A stretch of DNA of 64,000 nucleotides from Thermoplasmata archaeon (GTDB lineage: Archaea > Thermoplasmatota > Thermoplasmata > Lutacidiplasmatales > UBA184): positions 1 to 64,000 of the forward strand of contig JAJYXQ010000071.1 in assembly GCA_021796385.1 (NCBI GenBank). Direction: 5' to 3'. The notes under the pieces are model-generated. The model saw only the letters and a program-made list of their open reading frames with translations. It searched no databases and was not told the origin of the DNA. A program made the translations under genes and the position numbers. Shown here piece by piece: positions 8,861 to 17,530 of the stretch. Every line of letters begins with the position of its first letter. Positions within the stretch are counted from its first letter, which is position 1.

Positions 8861-10153
8861 CTACCGGGCTACCGGCGCGGGGAGCTCATGGAGGCCCCCA
8901 AGGTACGGCCGCAGCACCTCGGGGATGCCGATGCGCCCATCTTCCGTAGCGAAGCTCTCGACGAGCGCTACGAGGGTGCGCGGGGTTGCGACCATGGTGG
9001 AATTGAGGGTGTGGGGGACCCCCTTTCCCGGCTTTCCTTGCTTGCCGGTGCGTATCCCGAGGCGCCGGGCCTGGTAATCCGTGCAATTGGAACAGCTGAC
9101 GAGTTCCCGGTACTGCTTTTGGCGTGGGAACCAACCTTCGATGTCATACTTCTTGGCAGCGACGACCCCCAGGTCCCCCGTGCACACGTTGACGACACGG
9201 TAGGCGAGCCCGAGGCGTTGGAGGAACTCCTCGGCGTTCGAGAGGAGCTCCTCGTGGATGCGGGGAGAGTCCTCCGGCTGGCAGAAGACGAACTGCTCGA
9301 TCTTGTGGAACTGATGTACCCGGAAGGCCCCCTTCTGGTCCACTCCGTGGCCGCCGATCTCCTTCCGGAAGCATGGAGAGATCCCCGCCCAGCGCAAGGG
9401 CAACCGGTCTTCCTCGAGGATCTCGCCCATGAACAAGGCGGCGATCGGGTGCTCGCTCGTGGCGATGAGGTAGAGGTCCTCCCCTTCAATGCGGTACATC
9501 ACGTTCTCAAAGTCGGCGAGGTCCGTCACCCCCTCATACGGTGCCCGCCGGAGCATGTAAGGGGGGATCACCGGGGTGAACCCCTTCCGGACGAGGAGAT
9601 CCATGGCAAAGCGCTGGACGGCCATGTCGAGAAGCACCATCGGGCCCTCGAGGTAGTAGAATCCTGCACCGCTCACCTTGCGAGCCCGTTCGAAGTCCCC
9701 CATCTGGTGGCTCTCGAGGAACTCGCCGTGGGGGGGGAGGTCCTTCGGAGCCTCCCGTCGTTCGCCCCATTCCCGGGCGACCTGATTCTCGGTGTCGTCC
9801 TTGCCGTAGGGGACGGAGTCATCGAGGAGGTTCGGAAGCGCCATCAAGAGTTCCCGGCGCCGCGCCTCGAAGACCGCCTCCCGGGCCTCGAGCTCGGTGA
9901 GCTGCGCCGGAATGGCCTCGGCCTGACGGGCGAGCCCGTCCGTGGCCTTCCCTGCCTTCTTCGCCTCAGAGAACTCGCGGGCGATCGCATTGCGCTGGCG
10001 GCGCAGGTCGCTCGCATCCTGCTGAGCCTTTCGCCAGTCCCGGTCGATCGCGAGCAATTCGGTGAACTGCTTGAGGTAGAGTTCGTTCCGCCTGCGCGCC
10101 AGGTTCTGGCGCACGCCCTCGGGATCGTTCCGGATGCGTTCGATGTCCAGCAT
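8861..10153 (-). CDS. serS: Seryl-tRNA synthetase
   Basis: 430 residues of the common (bacterial-type) class II SerRS. An N-terminal long coiled-coil arm (about 30-110) starts with MLDIERIRNDPEGVRQNL. The catalytic core has motif 2 (SPCFRKEIG followed by RVHQFHKIEQ) and motif 3 near LNSTMVATPRTLVALVE. It is not the rare methanogen-type SerRS. The position downstream of the cysteine genes ties serine use (a substrate of CBS) to the same transcript. The gap to the preceding reductase gene is 11 nt. Confidence 0.95.
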   Translation of the reverse strand: MLDIERIRNDPEGVRQNLARRRNELYLKQFTELLAIDRDWRKAQQDASDLRRQRNAIAREFSEAKKAGKATDGLARQAEAIPAQLTELEAREAVFEARRRELLMALPNLLDDSVPYGKDDTENQVAREWGERREAPKDLPPHGEFLESHQMGDFERARKVSGAGFYYLEGPMVLLDMAVQRFAMDLLVRKGFTPVIPPYMLRRAPYEGVTDLADFENVMYRIEGEDLYLIATSEHPIAALFMGEILEEDRLPLRWAGISPCFRKEIGGHGVDQKGAFRVHQFHKIEQFVFCQPEDSPRIHEELLSNAEEFLQRLGLAYRVVNVCTGDLGVVAAKKYDIEGWFPRQKQYRELVSCSNCTDYQARRLGIRTGKQGKPGKGVPHTLNSTMVATPRTLVALVESFATEDGRIGIPEVLRPYLGGLHELPAPVAR

Positions 10154-10164
10154 GCCTCCCCCCC

Positions 10165-11202
10165 CTACTGTCGCACGCGCAGAAGAACCTTGCCAAAGAC
10201 GTCCCCCCCGGCCAGCCGTTCCATGGCGGCCTGTCCCTCCTCGAGGGGGAACACACGGTCGACGACCGGTTTCAGGGTGCCGTCGGCGAGGTGGCGAAGG
10301 ACCTCGTGGAACTCGGCCCGGGTCGCCATCGTGCTGCCTCGGAGGGAGGCGCCCCGCCAGAACAACCCCCGCAGATCGATCTCCACCACGGGGCCGGTGG
10401 TCCCGCCGCAGAAGACCAACCGTCCGCCTCGGGCCAGGGACCGGGCCGAGGCGGTAAACGTCGCCCGGCCCGTGGAATCAAAGACGACATCGAAGCCCCG
10501 CTTACCCGAAGCCGCCCAGAGGGCTTTCGAAAGCGGTTGGTCATCACCATAGACCACGACCTCATCCGCCCCCAAGGCCCGGGTCTTCTCCCCTTTCGCC
10601 GCGTTCCGGGTGGCGACGACAGTCCGTGCCCCCAGGTACCGGCCTACTTGCACCGCCGCCGTAACGAGGCCGCCGCCCGCACCGATAATGGCCAACGTAT
10701 CGCCTTGCTGGAGCTCGCCCACCGTTCGCAGCGCATGCCATGCGGTCATGAAGACGAGCGCAACCCCCGCGCCGCCCACCCAGTCCAAGTGTGACGGGAG
10801 CGGGACGGCGTTTCCCTGTGGAACGACCACGTATTCGGCGGCCGTGCCGTTGGTATGTTCCCCGATGATCTGATAGTTGCTGCAGAAGTTCTCCAGCCCC
10901 CGCCGGCACCACTCGCACGTTCCGTCCGCAAGGGACGGGTCGACGAGAACCCGCTGACCGACCCGCGCCGGGTCCACACCTTCCCCCACACGATCGATGA
11001 TACCTGTCCCGTCCCCCGCGAGCACATGCGGGAGCGGGACCGTGATGCCCGGCATCCCTTCCAACGTGAACAGGTCCAGATGGTTGAGCCCTGCGACCTG
11101 CACGGCGATCCGTACCTCGCCCGGGCCTGGGGTGGGCTCCGGTAGGGAGAGTAGGCGAAGGTTCGATAGTGGTCCGTGCTGTTCAAACCCGAAGGCCCTC
11201 AC
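10165..11202 (-). CDS. Medium-chain (zinc-type) alcohol dehydrogenase / quinone reductase-like
   Basis: 345 residues. A GroES-like fold with GDGTGIIDRVGEGV, a cysteine cluster CEWCRRGLENFC, and a Rossmann domain with GAGGGLVTAAVQVG. The active-site Cys-His pair of true zinc alcohol dehydrogenases is not obvious: the segment reads NHLDLFTLEG. It may therefore be a quinone-oxidoreductase-like member with only a structural zinc. GTG 11202 was chosen because it overlaps the cysS stop as GTGA and starts the protein at VRAFGFEQHG. An upstream GTG at 11217 is possible. Substrate unknown. Confidence 0.75.
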   Translation of the reverse strand: MRAFGFEQHGPLSNLRLLSLPEPTPGPGEVRIAVQVAGLNHLDLFTLEGMPGITVPLPHVLAGDGTGIIDRVGEGVDPARVGQRVLVDPSLADGTCEWCRRGLENFCSNYQIIGEHTNGTAAEYVVVPQGNAVPLPSHLDWVGGAGVALVFMTAWHALRTVGELQQGDTLAIIGAGGGLVTAAVQVGRYLGARTVVATRNAAKGEKTRALGADEVVVYGDDQPLSKALWAASGKRGFDVVFDSTGRATFTASARSLARGGRLVFCGGTTGPVVEIDLRGLFWRGASLRGSTMATRAEFHEVLRHLADGTLKPVVDRVFPLEEGQAAMERLAGGDVFGKVLLRVRQ

Positions 11203-12710
11203 GAACGGATCCTCCACCGGGTCCCACGGCCCGTATCCTCGATCTCGATGCCGGCCTCGGACAACGCCTTTCGGATGCGGTCCGCCTCGGCAAAGTCCTT
11301 GTGCTCCTTCGCCCGGGCTCGGGCCTCGATCACAAGTTCAACGGCTGCGGCAAGGGGAGCATTGGAACCCGAGGTTCCCTCCCGGGGGAAGTACCCCAGG
11401 ACCTCGGTCGCGAGTACGAAGGGGCGAACGAGCGAGGCCAGTTCTTCTTCCCTGAGGGAAGGCCCCCGGGACTCGAGAAGCGCGTGCACCTCGGAAGCAA
11501 AGGAAAAAAGGCTTGCCGTGGCTTCCCGGACGCTGAAATCGTTCGCAAGGGCCGTCATCATGTCCTCCTCCACCCGGTCCCCTCTCTGGTGCTCGGGGTC
11601 GGCCGGGTAGATGCGTGGCACGAGCTCGATCCATTCGCTGAGGTCCCGGACATACACCCGGGAGCCGGCCGTGAGCTGCACCTCCCGCGGGAACGTACCG
11701 CCTAGGGACTCCCCGGCCTGCGCACGAAGCCGGGCATAGACCACCTGGAGTGTTTGCAGGGACCGGCGCGCCTCCTCGAGCGACTCTTCCCCGGCGTAAT
11801 CGAGCGGGCTCCGGTAATGCGCGCTCAAGAGGAAATAGCGGAGGACCTCCGGGGAAACGCGGCGCAGTGTCGCATCCAGCGAGACCACATTCCCGAGGGA
11901 CTTCGACATCTTCTCCCCGCGCATGTTCAGCATGTTGTGGTGCATCCAGATGGACGCAAGTGGGGATTTCCCGGTGGCGGCCTCTGCCTGGGCTATCTCC
12001 GCCTCATGATGCGGGAACTTGAGCTCCATCCCGCCGCCATGGATGTCATATCGGGGACCGAGAATGTTCACCGCGATGGCGGTGTCCTCGATGTGCCATC
12101 CGGGTCGTCCCTCCCCCCAGGGACTGGACCACCGGGGCCCGAGCTTCTCCCCCTTCCAAAGGGCGAAGTCCTCCGGAGAGCGCTTGTTGGGATTTACCTC
12201 CACACGGACGCCCGCTTCGAGCATCTCGAGCCGCTGGCCCGAGAGCGCACCGAAGGCTGGGAACGTGTCGACGTCATAGTACACATCCCCTCCGGAAGCG
12301 TAGGCGTGCCCCTTCTCGATTAGCGTCCGGACCTGCTCGATGATCTCGGCGATGTAGTCGGTGCATCGGGCATAGAAGTTCACGGAATCCACGTGAAGTA
12401 GTTGCATCGCACGCAAGTACGACTCGAAGTTCTCTTCGGATACCGTGTGCCAGTCCCGGCCCTCTTCGGTTGCCGTGCGGAGGATCTTGTCATCGATGTC
12501 CGTCACGTTCTGAAGATAGAACACATGGTATCCCACACGTCGCAGGAACTTGGCGACGACGTCGTAGACGATGGCCGCCCGGGCATGACCGATGTGCGAG
12601 GGCTTGTACGGGGTGATCCCGCAGACGAACATCGACACGCGCGGGGGGGAGAGGGGCCGGAGCGGGACCAGGTGGCCACCCAGTGTATTGTGGATGCGAA
12701 CCTCCCGCAC
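11199..12710 (-). CDS. cysS: Cysteinyl-tRNA synthetase
   Basis: 503 residues, class I. HIGH is at 39-42, KMSKS at 267-271, and zinc-site residues C30, H234 and E238 are present. The fourth ligand, Cys209 in the E. coli enzyme, is Asp here (GWHIEDTAI). It begins 3 nt after the transsulfuration lyase gene and its stop overlaps the next gene's GTG. Charging tRNA-Cys directly means this organism does not rely only on the SepRS/SepCysS route. Confidence 0.94.
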   Translation of the reverse strand: MREVRIHNTLGGHLVPLRPLSPPRVSMFVCGITPYKPSHIGHARAAIVYDVVAKFLRRVGYHVFYLQNVTDIDDKILRTATEEGRDWHTVSEENFESYLRAMQLLHVDSVNFYARCTDYIAEIIEQVRTLIEKGHAYASGGDVYYDVDTFPAFGALSGQRLEMLEAGVRVEVNPNKRSPEDFALWKGEKLGPRWSSPWGEGRPGWHIEDTAIAVNILGPRYDIHGGGMELKFPHHEAEIAQAEAATGKSPLASIWMHHNMLNMRGEKMSKSLGNVVSLDATLRRVSPEVLRYFLLSAHYRSPLDYAGEESLEEARRSLQTLQVVYARLRAQAGESLGGTFPREVQLTAGSRVYVRDLSEWIELVPRIYPADPEHQRGDRVEEDMMTALANDFSVREATASLFSFASEVHALLESRGPSLREEELASLVRPFVLATEVLGYFPREGTSGSNAPLAAAVELVIEARARAKEHKDFAEADRIRKALSEAGIEIEDTGRGTRWRIRS

Positions 12711-12713
12711 GGG

Positions 12714-13859
12714 TCAACCCTCCAGGGCGGCGAGGACGTCCGCGACAAGGTCCTCCGGGTCCTCGATGCCCACCGACAGACGGAGCAATCCGTCGGTGAT
12801 TCCCCGACGTTCCCGGTCCTCCCGCGGGATCGACTGATGGGTCATCAGTGCCGGCGCCTCGATAAGGGACTCCACCCCCCCCAGGCTCTCGCCCAGGTAG
12901 AAGAGTTTCAAGCGGGAAAGGAACGCCTTGGCCTCCGCGACGCCCCCTTTCAGCTCCATGCTGACCATTCCCCCCGGTCCGCGCATCTGCCGGAGAGCGA
13001 CAGCATGCTGGGGATGGGAGGCGAGCCCGGGATAGATCACTCGCTTCACCCGATGGTTCCCCTCGAGGGCCGTGGCGATGGCTTGGGCCCCAGCCTGATG
13101 GGCCCGCATCCGGGCCCCCAGAGTGTGTATCCCCCGGAGAACAAGGAAGCAATCGAAGGGGCCAGGCACAGCTCCCGCGGCGTTCTGGAGCCACTTGAGC
13201 TGTTCGTACGTCTCCTGGGTCCGGAAGATGAGTGCGCCACCGACCAGGTCCGAGTGACCGCCCAGGTACTTCGTGGTGGAATGAAGCACGATGTCCGCCC
13301 CGAGCTCGAGGGGGCGTTGAAGGTATGGAGTGGCAAACGTGTTGTCGACCACGACGGTCGCCCCCGATGCATGGGCGGCTTCGGCTATCGCGGCCACGTC
13401 GAGCACCGTGAGGAGGGGGTTGGTCGGTGTCTCGAAGTAGACCACTGCCGGGTGCTCCCGGCGTAGGAGGGTCGAGAGCTCATCGACCGAACGGAGGTCG
13501 GCGTAGAGGGGCGCGAGCCCCCAGGTCCGCCGGGCGTGCTCAAGCAAGCGGCGGGTCCCACCGTAGAGGTCGTCCCCGGCCACGATCTTCGTGCCCGACC
13601 GGAGGGACCAGAGATAGGTGGCAAGCGCTCCCAGTCCTGAGGCGAAGGCCAACCCTCCCGCACCCCCCTCCAGGTCCGAAAGGGTGCTCTCCAAGACGGC
13701 CCGGGTGGGATTGGCGGTACGGGAATAGTCATACCCCTTCGTCTCCCCCGGCGCGCTCTGGGCGTAGGTGCTCGTGAGGTACACCGGGACGTTGACCGCC
13801 CCGGTCAGGGGATCAGGCTTCTGGCCCCCTCCGTGGATCGCCTTGGTGTCAAAGCGCAT
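12714..13859 (-). CDS. Cystathionine gamma-synthase/lyase (Cys/Met PLP family)
   Basis: 381 residues. The PLP lysine is K197 in LHSTTKYLGGHSD, with YSRTANPTRAVLE and SSGLGAL-like blocks upstream. Next to a cystathionine beta-synthase the most likely role is cystathionine gamma-lyase, releasing cysteine in transsulfuration; gamma-synthase activity cannot be excluded. The start overlaps the CBS stop by 11 nt. Confidence 0.85.
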   Translation of the reverse strand: MRFDTKAIHGGGQKPDPLTGAVNVPVYLTSTYAQSAPGETKGYDYSRTANPTRAVLESTLSDLEGGAGGLAFASGLGALATYLWSLRSGTKIVAGDDLYGGTRRLLEHARRTWGLAPLYADLRSVDELSTLLRREHPAVVYFETPTNPLLTVLDVAAIAEAAHASGATVVVDNTFATPYLQRPLELGADIVLHSTTKYLGGHSDLVGGALIFRTQETYEQLKWLQNAAGAVPGPFDCFLVLRGIHTLGARMRAHQAGAQAIATALEGNHRVKRVIYPGLASHPQHAVALRQMRGPGGMVSMELKGGVAEAKAFLSRLKLFYLGESLGGVESLIEAPALMTHQSIPREDRERRGITDGLLRLSVGIEDPEDLVADVLAALEG

Positions 13860-15246
13860 TGCCGTTCCCCGACGAAAGGAAGGTCACGAGGTCGTACCGG
13901 GTGAGGAAACCGACGATCCCCTCGCCTCCGCTGCCCCGGACGAGGACCGCCCGTTCATCCTTGAGACGGGCGATGAGGGCCGTCAACGGCTCGTTGCGTC
14001 CGATCTCGGGGAAGGGGGCCCCCATGACCTGGGAGACCGAACGCTCGAGCAGGGTCGCATCCCGCAGGACCTCCTTCAGCAGGTCCTCCTCCATCACGCT
14101 CCCCACGACGTTCTCACCGGAGATCACCGGCACCTGGGAGATGATATGCTCGCGCATGGAGGTGAGGACCTCGCGTACCGTTGCCGCGGGGCCCACGGAG
14201 ACTACGGTGGGCTGAAAATCCTTGGCGAGGAGGACGTCGCCAACCTTCATCGTCTCGTCCATGAAGCCGTTCTCCCGCATCCAATCATCCGAGTAGAACT
14301 TCGAAAGGTACCGGTCCCCCGAATCGGGGAGGATCACCACGATGTTGGATCCGGCGGGGGCGGAGCGCAGGTCGGCCCACCGGATCGCCCCGGCGAGGGC
14401 AGATCCCGACGAACCTCCGACGAAGAGCCCTTCTTCGCGGACCAGCCGACGGGCATAAGCGAACGACTCCCGGTCGTCCACCTCGATGAAGTCGTCCAGG
14501 AACTTGAACTGGGCCGTCTTCGGGATCATGTCCTCCCCGATCCCCTCCACCTTGTAGGGGGTCGCTCGGGTCATCTCCCCCGTCTTGCCGAAGTGGGCGA
14601 GGATAGAGCCCTTCGGATCGACACCCACGATCTTCGTCTGGGGGTGCTTCTCCTTGAAGTACCTTCCGACACCGCTCGCCGTACCCACCGTCCCGATCCC
14701 CATGACGACCGCATGGACATTGCCATCGAGGGCGTCGTAGATCTCCGGGCCGGTCGTCCGGTAATGGGCTTCGGGGTTCATCGGGTTCTCATACTGGTTC
14801 GGATAGTATGAGTTCGGGATCTCCACGGAGAGACGCTTCGCCACCGAGATGTTGCTCATGGGGTGGTCGGGAGGGACCTGCGCTGGGGTGATGACCACCC
14901 GGGCACCGAACGCCTTGAGGAGGCGGATCTTCTCATTGCTCATCTTGTCAGGGATGACAATGATGAGCCGGTAGCCCCGGACCGCGGCGACCATGGCGAG
15001 GCCGACCCCGGTGTTCCCGCTGGTCGCCTCGATGATTGTCCCGCCGGGGCGCAACCATCCTTCCTTCTCCGCTTGGTCGATCATGAAGGGCGCGATCCGG
15101 TCCTTGATCGATCCCCCCGGGTTGATGAACTCCACTTTCGCGTAGAGTTTGTAGTCGAGACCCTTTCCGATCTGGTTCAGGGGCACGAGCGGGGTGTGGC
15201 CGATGAGGTCGAGGACGTTGCGTGCGACCTTGGGACGGGGGTCCAT
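13849..15246 (-). CDS. Cystathionine beta-synthase with C-terminal CBS-domain pair
   Basis: 465 residues. The PLP enzyme core has K48 in NPGGSIKDR, the phosphate loop SGNTGVGLA, and a GGSSGSALAG segment. About 130 C-terminal residues form two CBS domains that could bind adenosyl ligands. Serine plus homocysteine gives cystathionine. ATG 15246 lies about 25 nt after a TATA-like CTTAAAAGG, so the transcript of the whole seven-gene cluster is probably leaderless. The longer in-frame ORF upstream is out of family and was discarded. A cysteine-synthase role with another sulfur donor is the main alternative. Confidence 0.85.
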   Translation of the reverse strand: MDPRPKVARNVLDLIGHTPLVPLNQIGKGLDYKLYAKVEFINPGGSIKDRIAPFMIDQAEKEGWLRPGGTIIEATSGNTGVGLAMVAAVRGYRLIIVIPDKMSNEKIRLLKAFGARVVITPAQVPPDHPMSNISVAKRLSVEIPNSYYPNQYENPMNPEAHYRTTGPEIYDALDGNVHAVVMGIGTVGTASGVGRYFKEKHPQTKIVGVDPKGSILAHFGKTGEMTRATPYKVEGIGEDMIPKTAQFKFLDDFIEVDDRESFAYARRLVREEGLFVGGSSGSALAGAIRWADLRSAPAGSNIVVILPDSGDRYLSKFYSDDWMRENGFMDETMKVGDVLLAKDFQPTVVSVGPAATVREVLTSMREHIISQVPVISGENVVGSVMEEDLLKEVLRDATLLERSVSQVMGAPFPEIGRNEPLTALIARLKDERAVLVRGSGGEGIVGFLTRYDLVTFLSSGNGNAL

Positions 15247-15263
15247 GGCCGTCCTATGCCCGG

Positions 15264-15274
15264 GGCCTTTTAAG
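15264..15274 (-). promoter_or_regulatory. TATA-like box of the CBS-to-ABCE1 cluster
   Basis: Read on the minus strand this is CTTAAAAGGCC, centred about 24 nt before ATG 15246. It is the only clear promoter upstream of the seven tightly spaced genes down to 5954. Confidence 0.5.
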
Positions 15275-15313
15275 TCGGCGGGGGGGGCCCCGGGCCGGGA
15301 CGCGCACCCTGCA

Positions 15314-15865
15314 CTATTTCCGTCGGGCCTTCGGGGAGTCGGTGTCGGCCGGGACGAACCAGACGTCGGTGATGGAGTACTGGGGCTTCGGGTTGAAGCG
15401 GGCTTCCACCGGCATGCCGACGTAGATCTCTTCCTCCTTGCAGTCCTTGAGCCGTGCAAGAAGGACACTGTTGGCCCCATCGAACTCGATCATGGCGAGA
15501 TTGTAGGGGGTCTCCTTGAGGAACGCTTCTCCACCGAAGTGGCAGGTCGTCCACGTGTGCACCCGCCCGCGCAGGGGTAGGTCAACCCAAGTCGTCGGCT
15601 CGCCGCAGAACTGGCAATTGCCCCGCGGCGTGGCGAAGACGTAGTTGCATGGGCCGCACTTGGTCCCGAGGAGCTTGCCTTGGGCCAGGCCGAGGAAGAA
15701 CGGGCTGTCCTCGGCATAGCTGTGGATATAGCGGATCGCATAGGGATTGTCGATGATCAGGTTCTCATGACCCTCCTTGTCCACGAAGATGGCGGCTCCG
15801 TCCTTCTTGATGGCGGCGTTCACCTCTTGGAACTTCGAGCTCTTGAATAACTTTCTTTCCGCCAT
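15314..15865 (-). CDS. DUF35 (OB-fold, zinc-ribbon) acyl-CoA-associated protein
   Basis: 183 residues. A rubredoxin-like zinc ribbon with CGPCNYVFATPRGNCQFC is followed by an OB-fold (GRVHTWTTCHFGG onward). DUF35 proteins bind CoA and bridge or partner thiolase-superfamily enzymes: acetoacetyl-CoA thiolase/HMG-CoA synthase in archaea, and the Ltp2 aldolase in actinobacteria. It starts 2 nt after the thiolase-like gene, so the two products almost certainly form a complex. There is no HMG-CoA synthase gene beside them. Confidence 0.88.
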   Translation of the reverse strand: MAERKLFKSSKFQEVNAAIKKDGAAIFVDKEGHENLIIDNPYAIRYIHSYAEDSPFFLGLAQGKLLGTKCGPCNYVFATPRGNCQFCGEPTTWVDLPLRGRVHTWTTCHFGGEAFLKETPYNLAMIEFDGANSVLLARLKDCKEEEIYVGMPVEARFNPKPQYSITDVWFVPADTDSPKARRK

Positions 15866-15867
15866 GA

Positions 15868-17286
15868 TTACCTCTGTTTTGTAGACTCCATGATGGTCAC
15901 CGTCACCGCAGAACCGGTTCCCGCATGGCTGTGTATGGCTCCCCGACGAGCATGGGGGATCTGGAGCCGGGGGCTCCCGAACTTCTCCCCGATCCGTCCT
16001 TGCAACTGCCACAGGGCGAAGACACCTTGCATGATGCCCGTCGCGCCGACAGGATGCCCGCAGGCGATGAGCCCTCCGGAGGGATTGACAGGGATCATGC
16101 CGGCCTTGGGGGTCGGGAATCCGTAGTCCACTCCCTTGAGGAACGGTGCCCCGCTCTCGACGAAGTCGTATCCCTCGCCGTACTTGCACAGGCCGAGGTC
16201 CTCGTAGGTCTGGATCTCCGAAGAGGAGTACGCATCGTGAAGCTCGATGAAATCGAGCTCCTTGTTGGGGTTGGTGATACCGGCGTGTCCATAGGCCTCC
16301 ATTCCGGCAGCTCGTCCGGCCCGGAAGGAGTGCACCCCGGGATAGTCGAGGTCCGCATAGTCACTCGCCTTCTCGTGCGGCATGAGGATGACCTTGCCGA
16401 ACGGTCGGTCGGCGAGCCGCATGGTGTCCGTTCCACAGCCTACCCCCTTGATGAGGACCGCATCATCCGCAAGTTCCTTGGCCCGTTCCTCGCTCGTCAG
16501 GATGACGGTGGCTGCCCCATCGGACATCGTGCAGATCTGTTCCCGGGTCAGCGGATAACTCACCATCTCCGAGGATAGCACATCGTTCACATTGAGGTCC
16601 TTGGGATACTGGGCGTACGGATTGGTGAGGGCGTTCTTGTGATTCTTCACGGACACCATCGCCATCACTTTCGTCCCGTATTCGATGGCTTTCCGCTGGG
16701 CCTCGCGCTCATCTGTGATGTGCGCGAACTTCTTCCGGCGGACGTACTCATAGATGTGCCGCTGTACCATCAGGGCATAGTAACCCGTATAGAAGCCGCC
16801 CAGGGGGAAATCGAAGTTCGTGTCGCTCGCCAAGGCGATGAACTCATTCCCCTTCCACGTCGGGACCCGGCTCATCGTCTCGAAGCCCGTCGCCACACAC
16901 ACGTCCATCCTTCCGGAGGCGACCGCCTCATAGGCGGCCTGGATGTTCTCGCCGCCCGTGGCTCCCCCCCACTCGATGCGGACGGAGCCCCGGGGGTTGA
17001 GCCCGAGATAGTCCTGGACCATGCTTGACGCCTTGAGCTGGCGGGTGAAATGATCCGAAAAGTAGGATATCCGGGTGCCATCGATCATGTTCAGGGTGAG
17101 GTTCGGAACGGCCGCCCGGGCTTGGTCGAAGGATCGCTTGGCCATCAGGCGGAAGTCCATTCCCGGGTGGGCCTTGGCGAACTTGGTGACCCCACCGGCG
17201 ACCATGTACACCCGTCGTCCCGATCGTTTTGGGGAGGAAGGGGTAGGCATCCCCGAAAACACATCTCGTTTCTTTTCCGCGGTCAT
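15868..17286 (-). CDS. Thiolase-superfamily enzyme lacking the nucleophilic cysteine
   Basis: 472 residues with an overall archaeal thiolase layout: VASGRMDVCVATGFETMS, MSDGAATVILTSEE, FIELHDAYSSSE, and GGLIACGHPVGATG with H411. At the position of the usual nucleophile (E-A-A-C-A-S-G in relatives) the sequence reads EWGGATGG, putting Gly108 in place of Cys. The C-terminal cysteine block is HSHAGTG. ATG 17286 sits 26 nt after a TATA-like box; upstream ATGs would precede the expected transcript start. It could be an aldolase-like or non-decarboxylating member. Conventional thiolase activity is uncertain. Confidence 0.8.
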   Translation of the reverse strand: MTAEKKRDVFSGMPTPSSPKRSGRRVYMVAGGVTKFAKAHPGMDFRLMAKRSFDQARAAVPNLTLNMIDGTRISYFSDHFTRQLKASSMVQDYLGLNPRGSVRIEWGGATGGENIQAAYEAVASGRMDVCVATGFETMSRVPTWKGNEFIALASDTNFDFPLGGFYTGYYALMVQRHIYEYVRRKKFAHITDEREAQRKAIEYGTKVMAMVSVKNHKNALTNPYAQYPKDLNVNDVLSSEMVSYPLTREQICTMSDGAATVILTSEERAKELADDAVLIKGVGCGTDTMRLADRPFGKVILMPHEKASDYADLDYPGVHSFRAGRAAGMEAYGHAGITNPNKELDFIELHDAYSSSEIQTYEDLGLCKYGEGYDFVESGAPFLKGVDYGFPTPKAGMIPVNPSGGLIACGHPVGATGIMQGVFALWQLQGRIGEKFGSPRLQIPHARRGAIHSHAGTGSAVTVTIMESTKQR

Positions 17287-17307
17287 TGTGGGCCGAGAGA
17301 TGGTCAC

Positions 17308-17318
17308 CCTATTAACGG
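17308..17318 (-). promoter_or_regulatory. TATA-like box of the thiolase/DUF35 pair
   Basis: On the minus strand CCGTTAATAGG is centred about 27 nt before ATG 17286. This is the basis for preferring that start over the two upstream in-frame ATGs. Confidence 0.5.
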
Positions 17319-17484
17319 TTTTCATGAAGGGCTTCTCGTTGGGGTGTCCGAGAAACATCTCAATGGCGAGGACGGTTCAGCCCGAACCTCGAAGGAGTGC
17401 TCCCGCTGGACTTCCGAACCTCTGATGCTCTCTTCGTGCTTCCCTCGGGGAAATACACCGGCGATGGCTACCGATCCATGGCCC

Positions 17485-17512
17485 GGGGTCCCCCCTGACA
17501 TGGAGGGACCCC
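17485..17512 (-). terminator. Stem-loop downstream of the second hsp20
   Basis: GGGGTCCC and GGGACCCC pair perfectly over eight bases around a 12-nt loop, 19 nt after the hsp20 stop on the minus strand. It resembles in position the hairpin after the first hsp20. Confidence 0.4.
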
Positions 17513-17530
17513 CTTTGCGATCCCAACGAT

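Noticed and set aside
8822-10552. Long plus-strand ORF of 576 codons across serS
   Set aside because: It is antisense to a clear SerRS gene with all class II motifs and arises from the high GC content of third positions; its protein has no family features.
13849-15480. Longer CBS reading frame starting upstream of 15246
   Set aside because: The 78 extra residues are low-complexity, lie upstream of the TATA-like box and overlap the DUF35 gene in another frame.
15314-16189. Longer DUF35 reading frame
   Set aside because: The extra N-terminal residues overlap the thiolase gene and do not belong to the family; ATG 15865 gives normal length.
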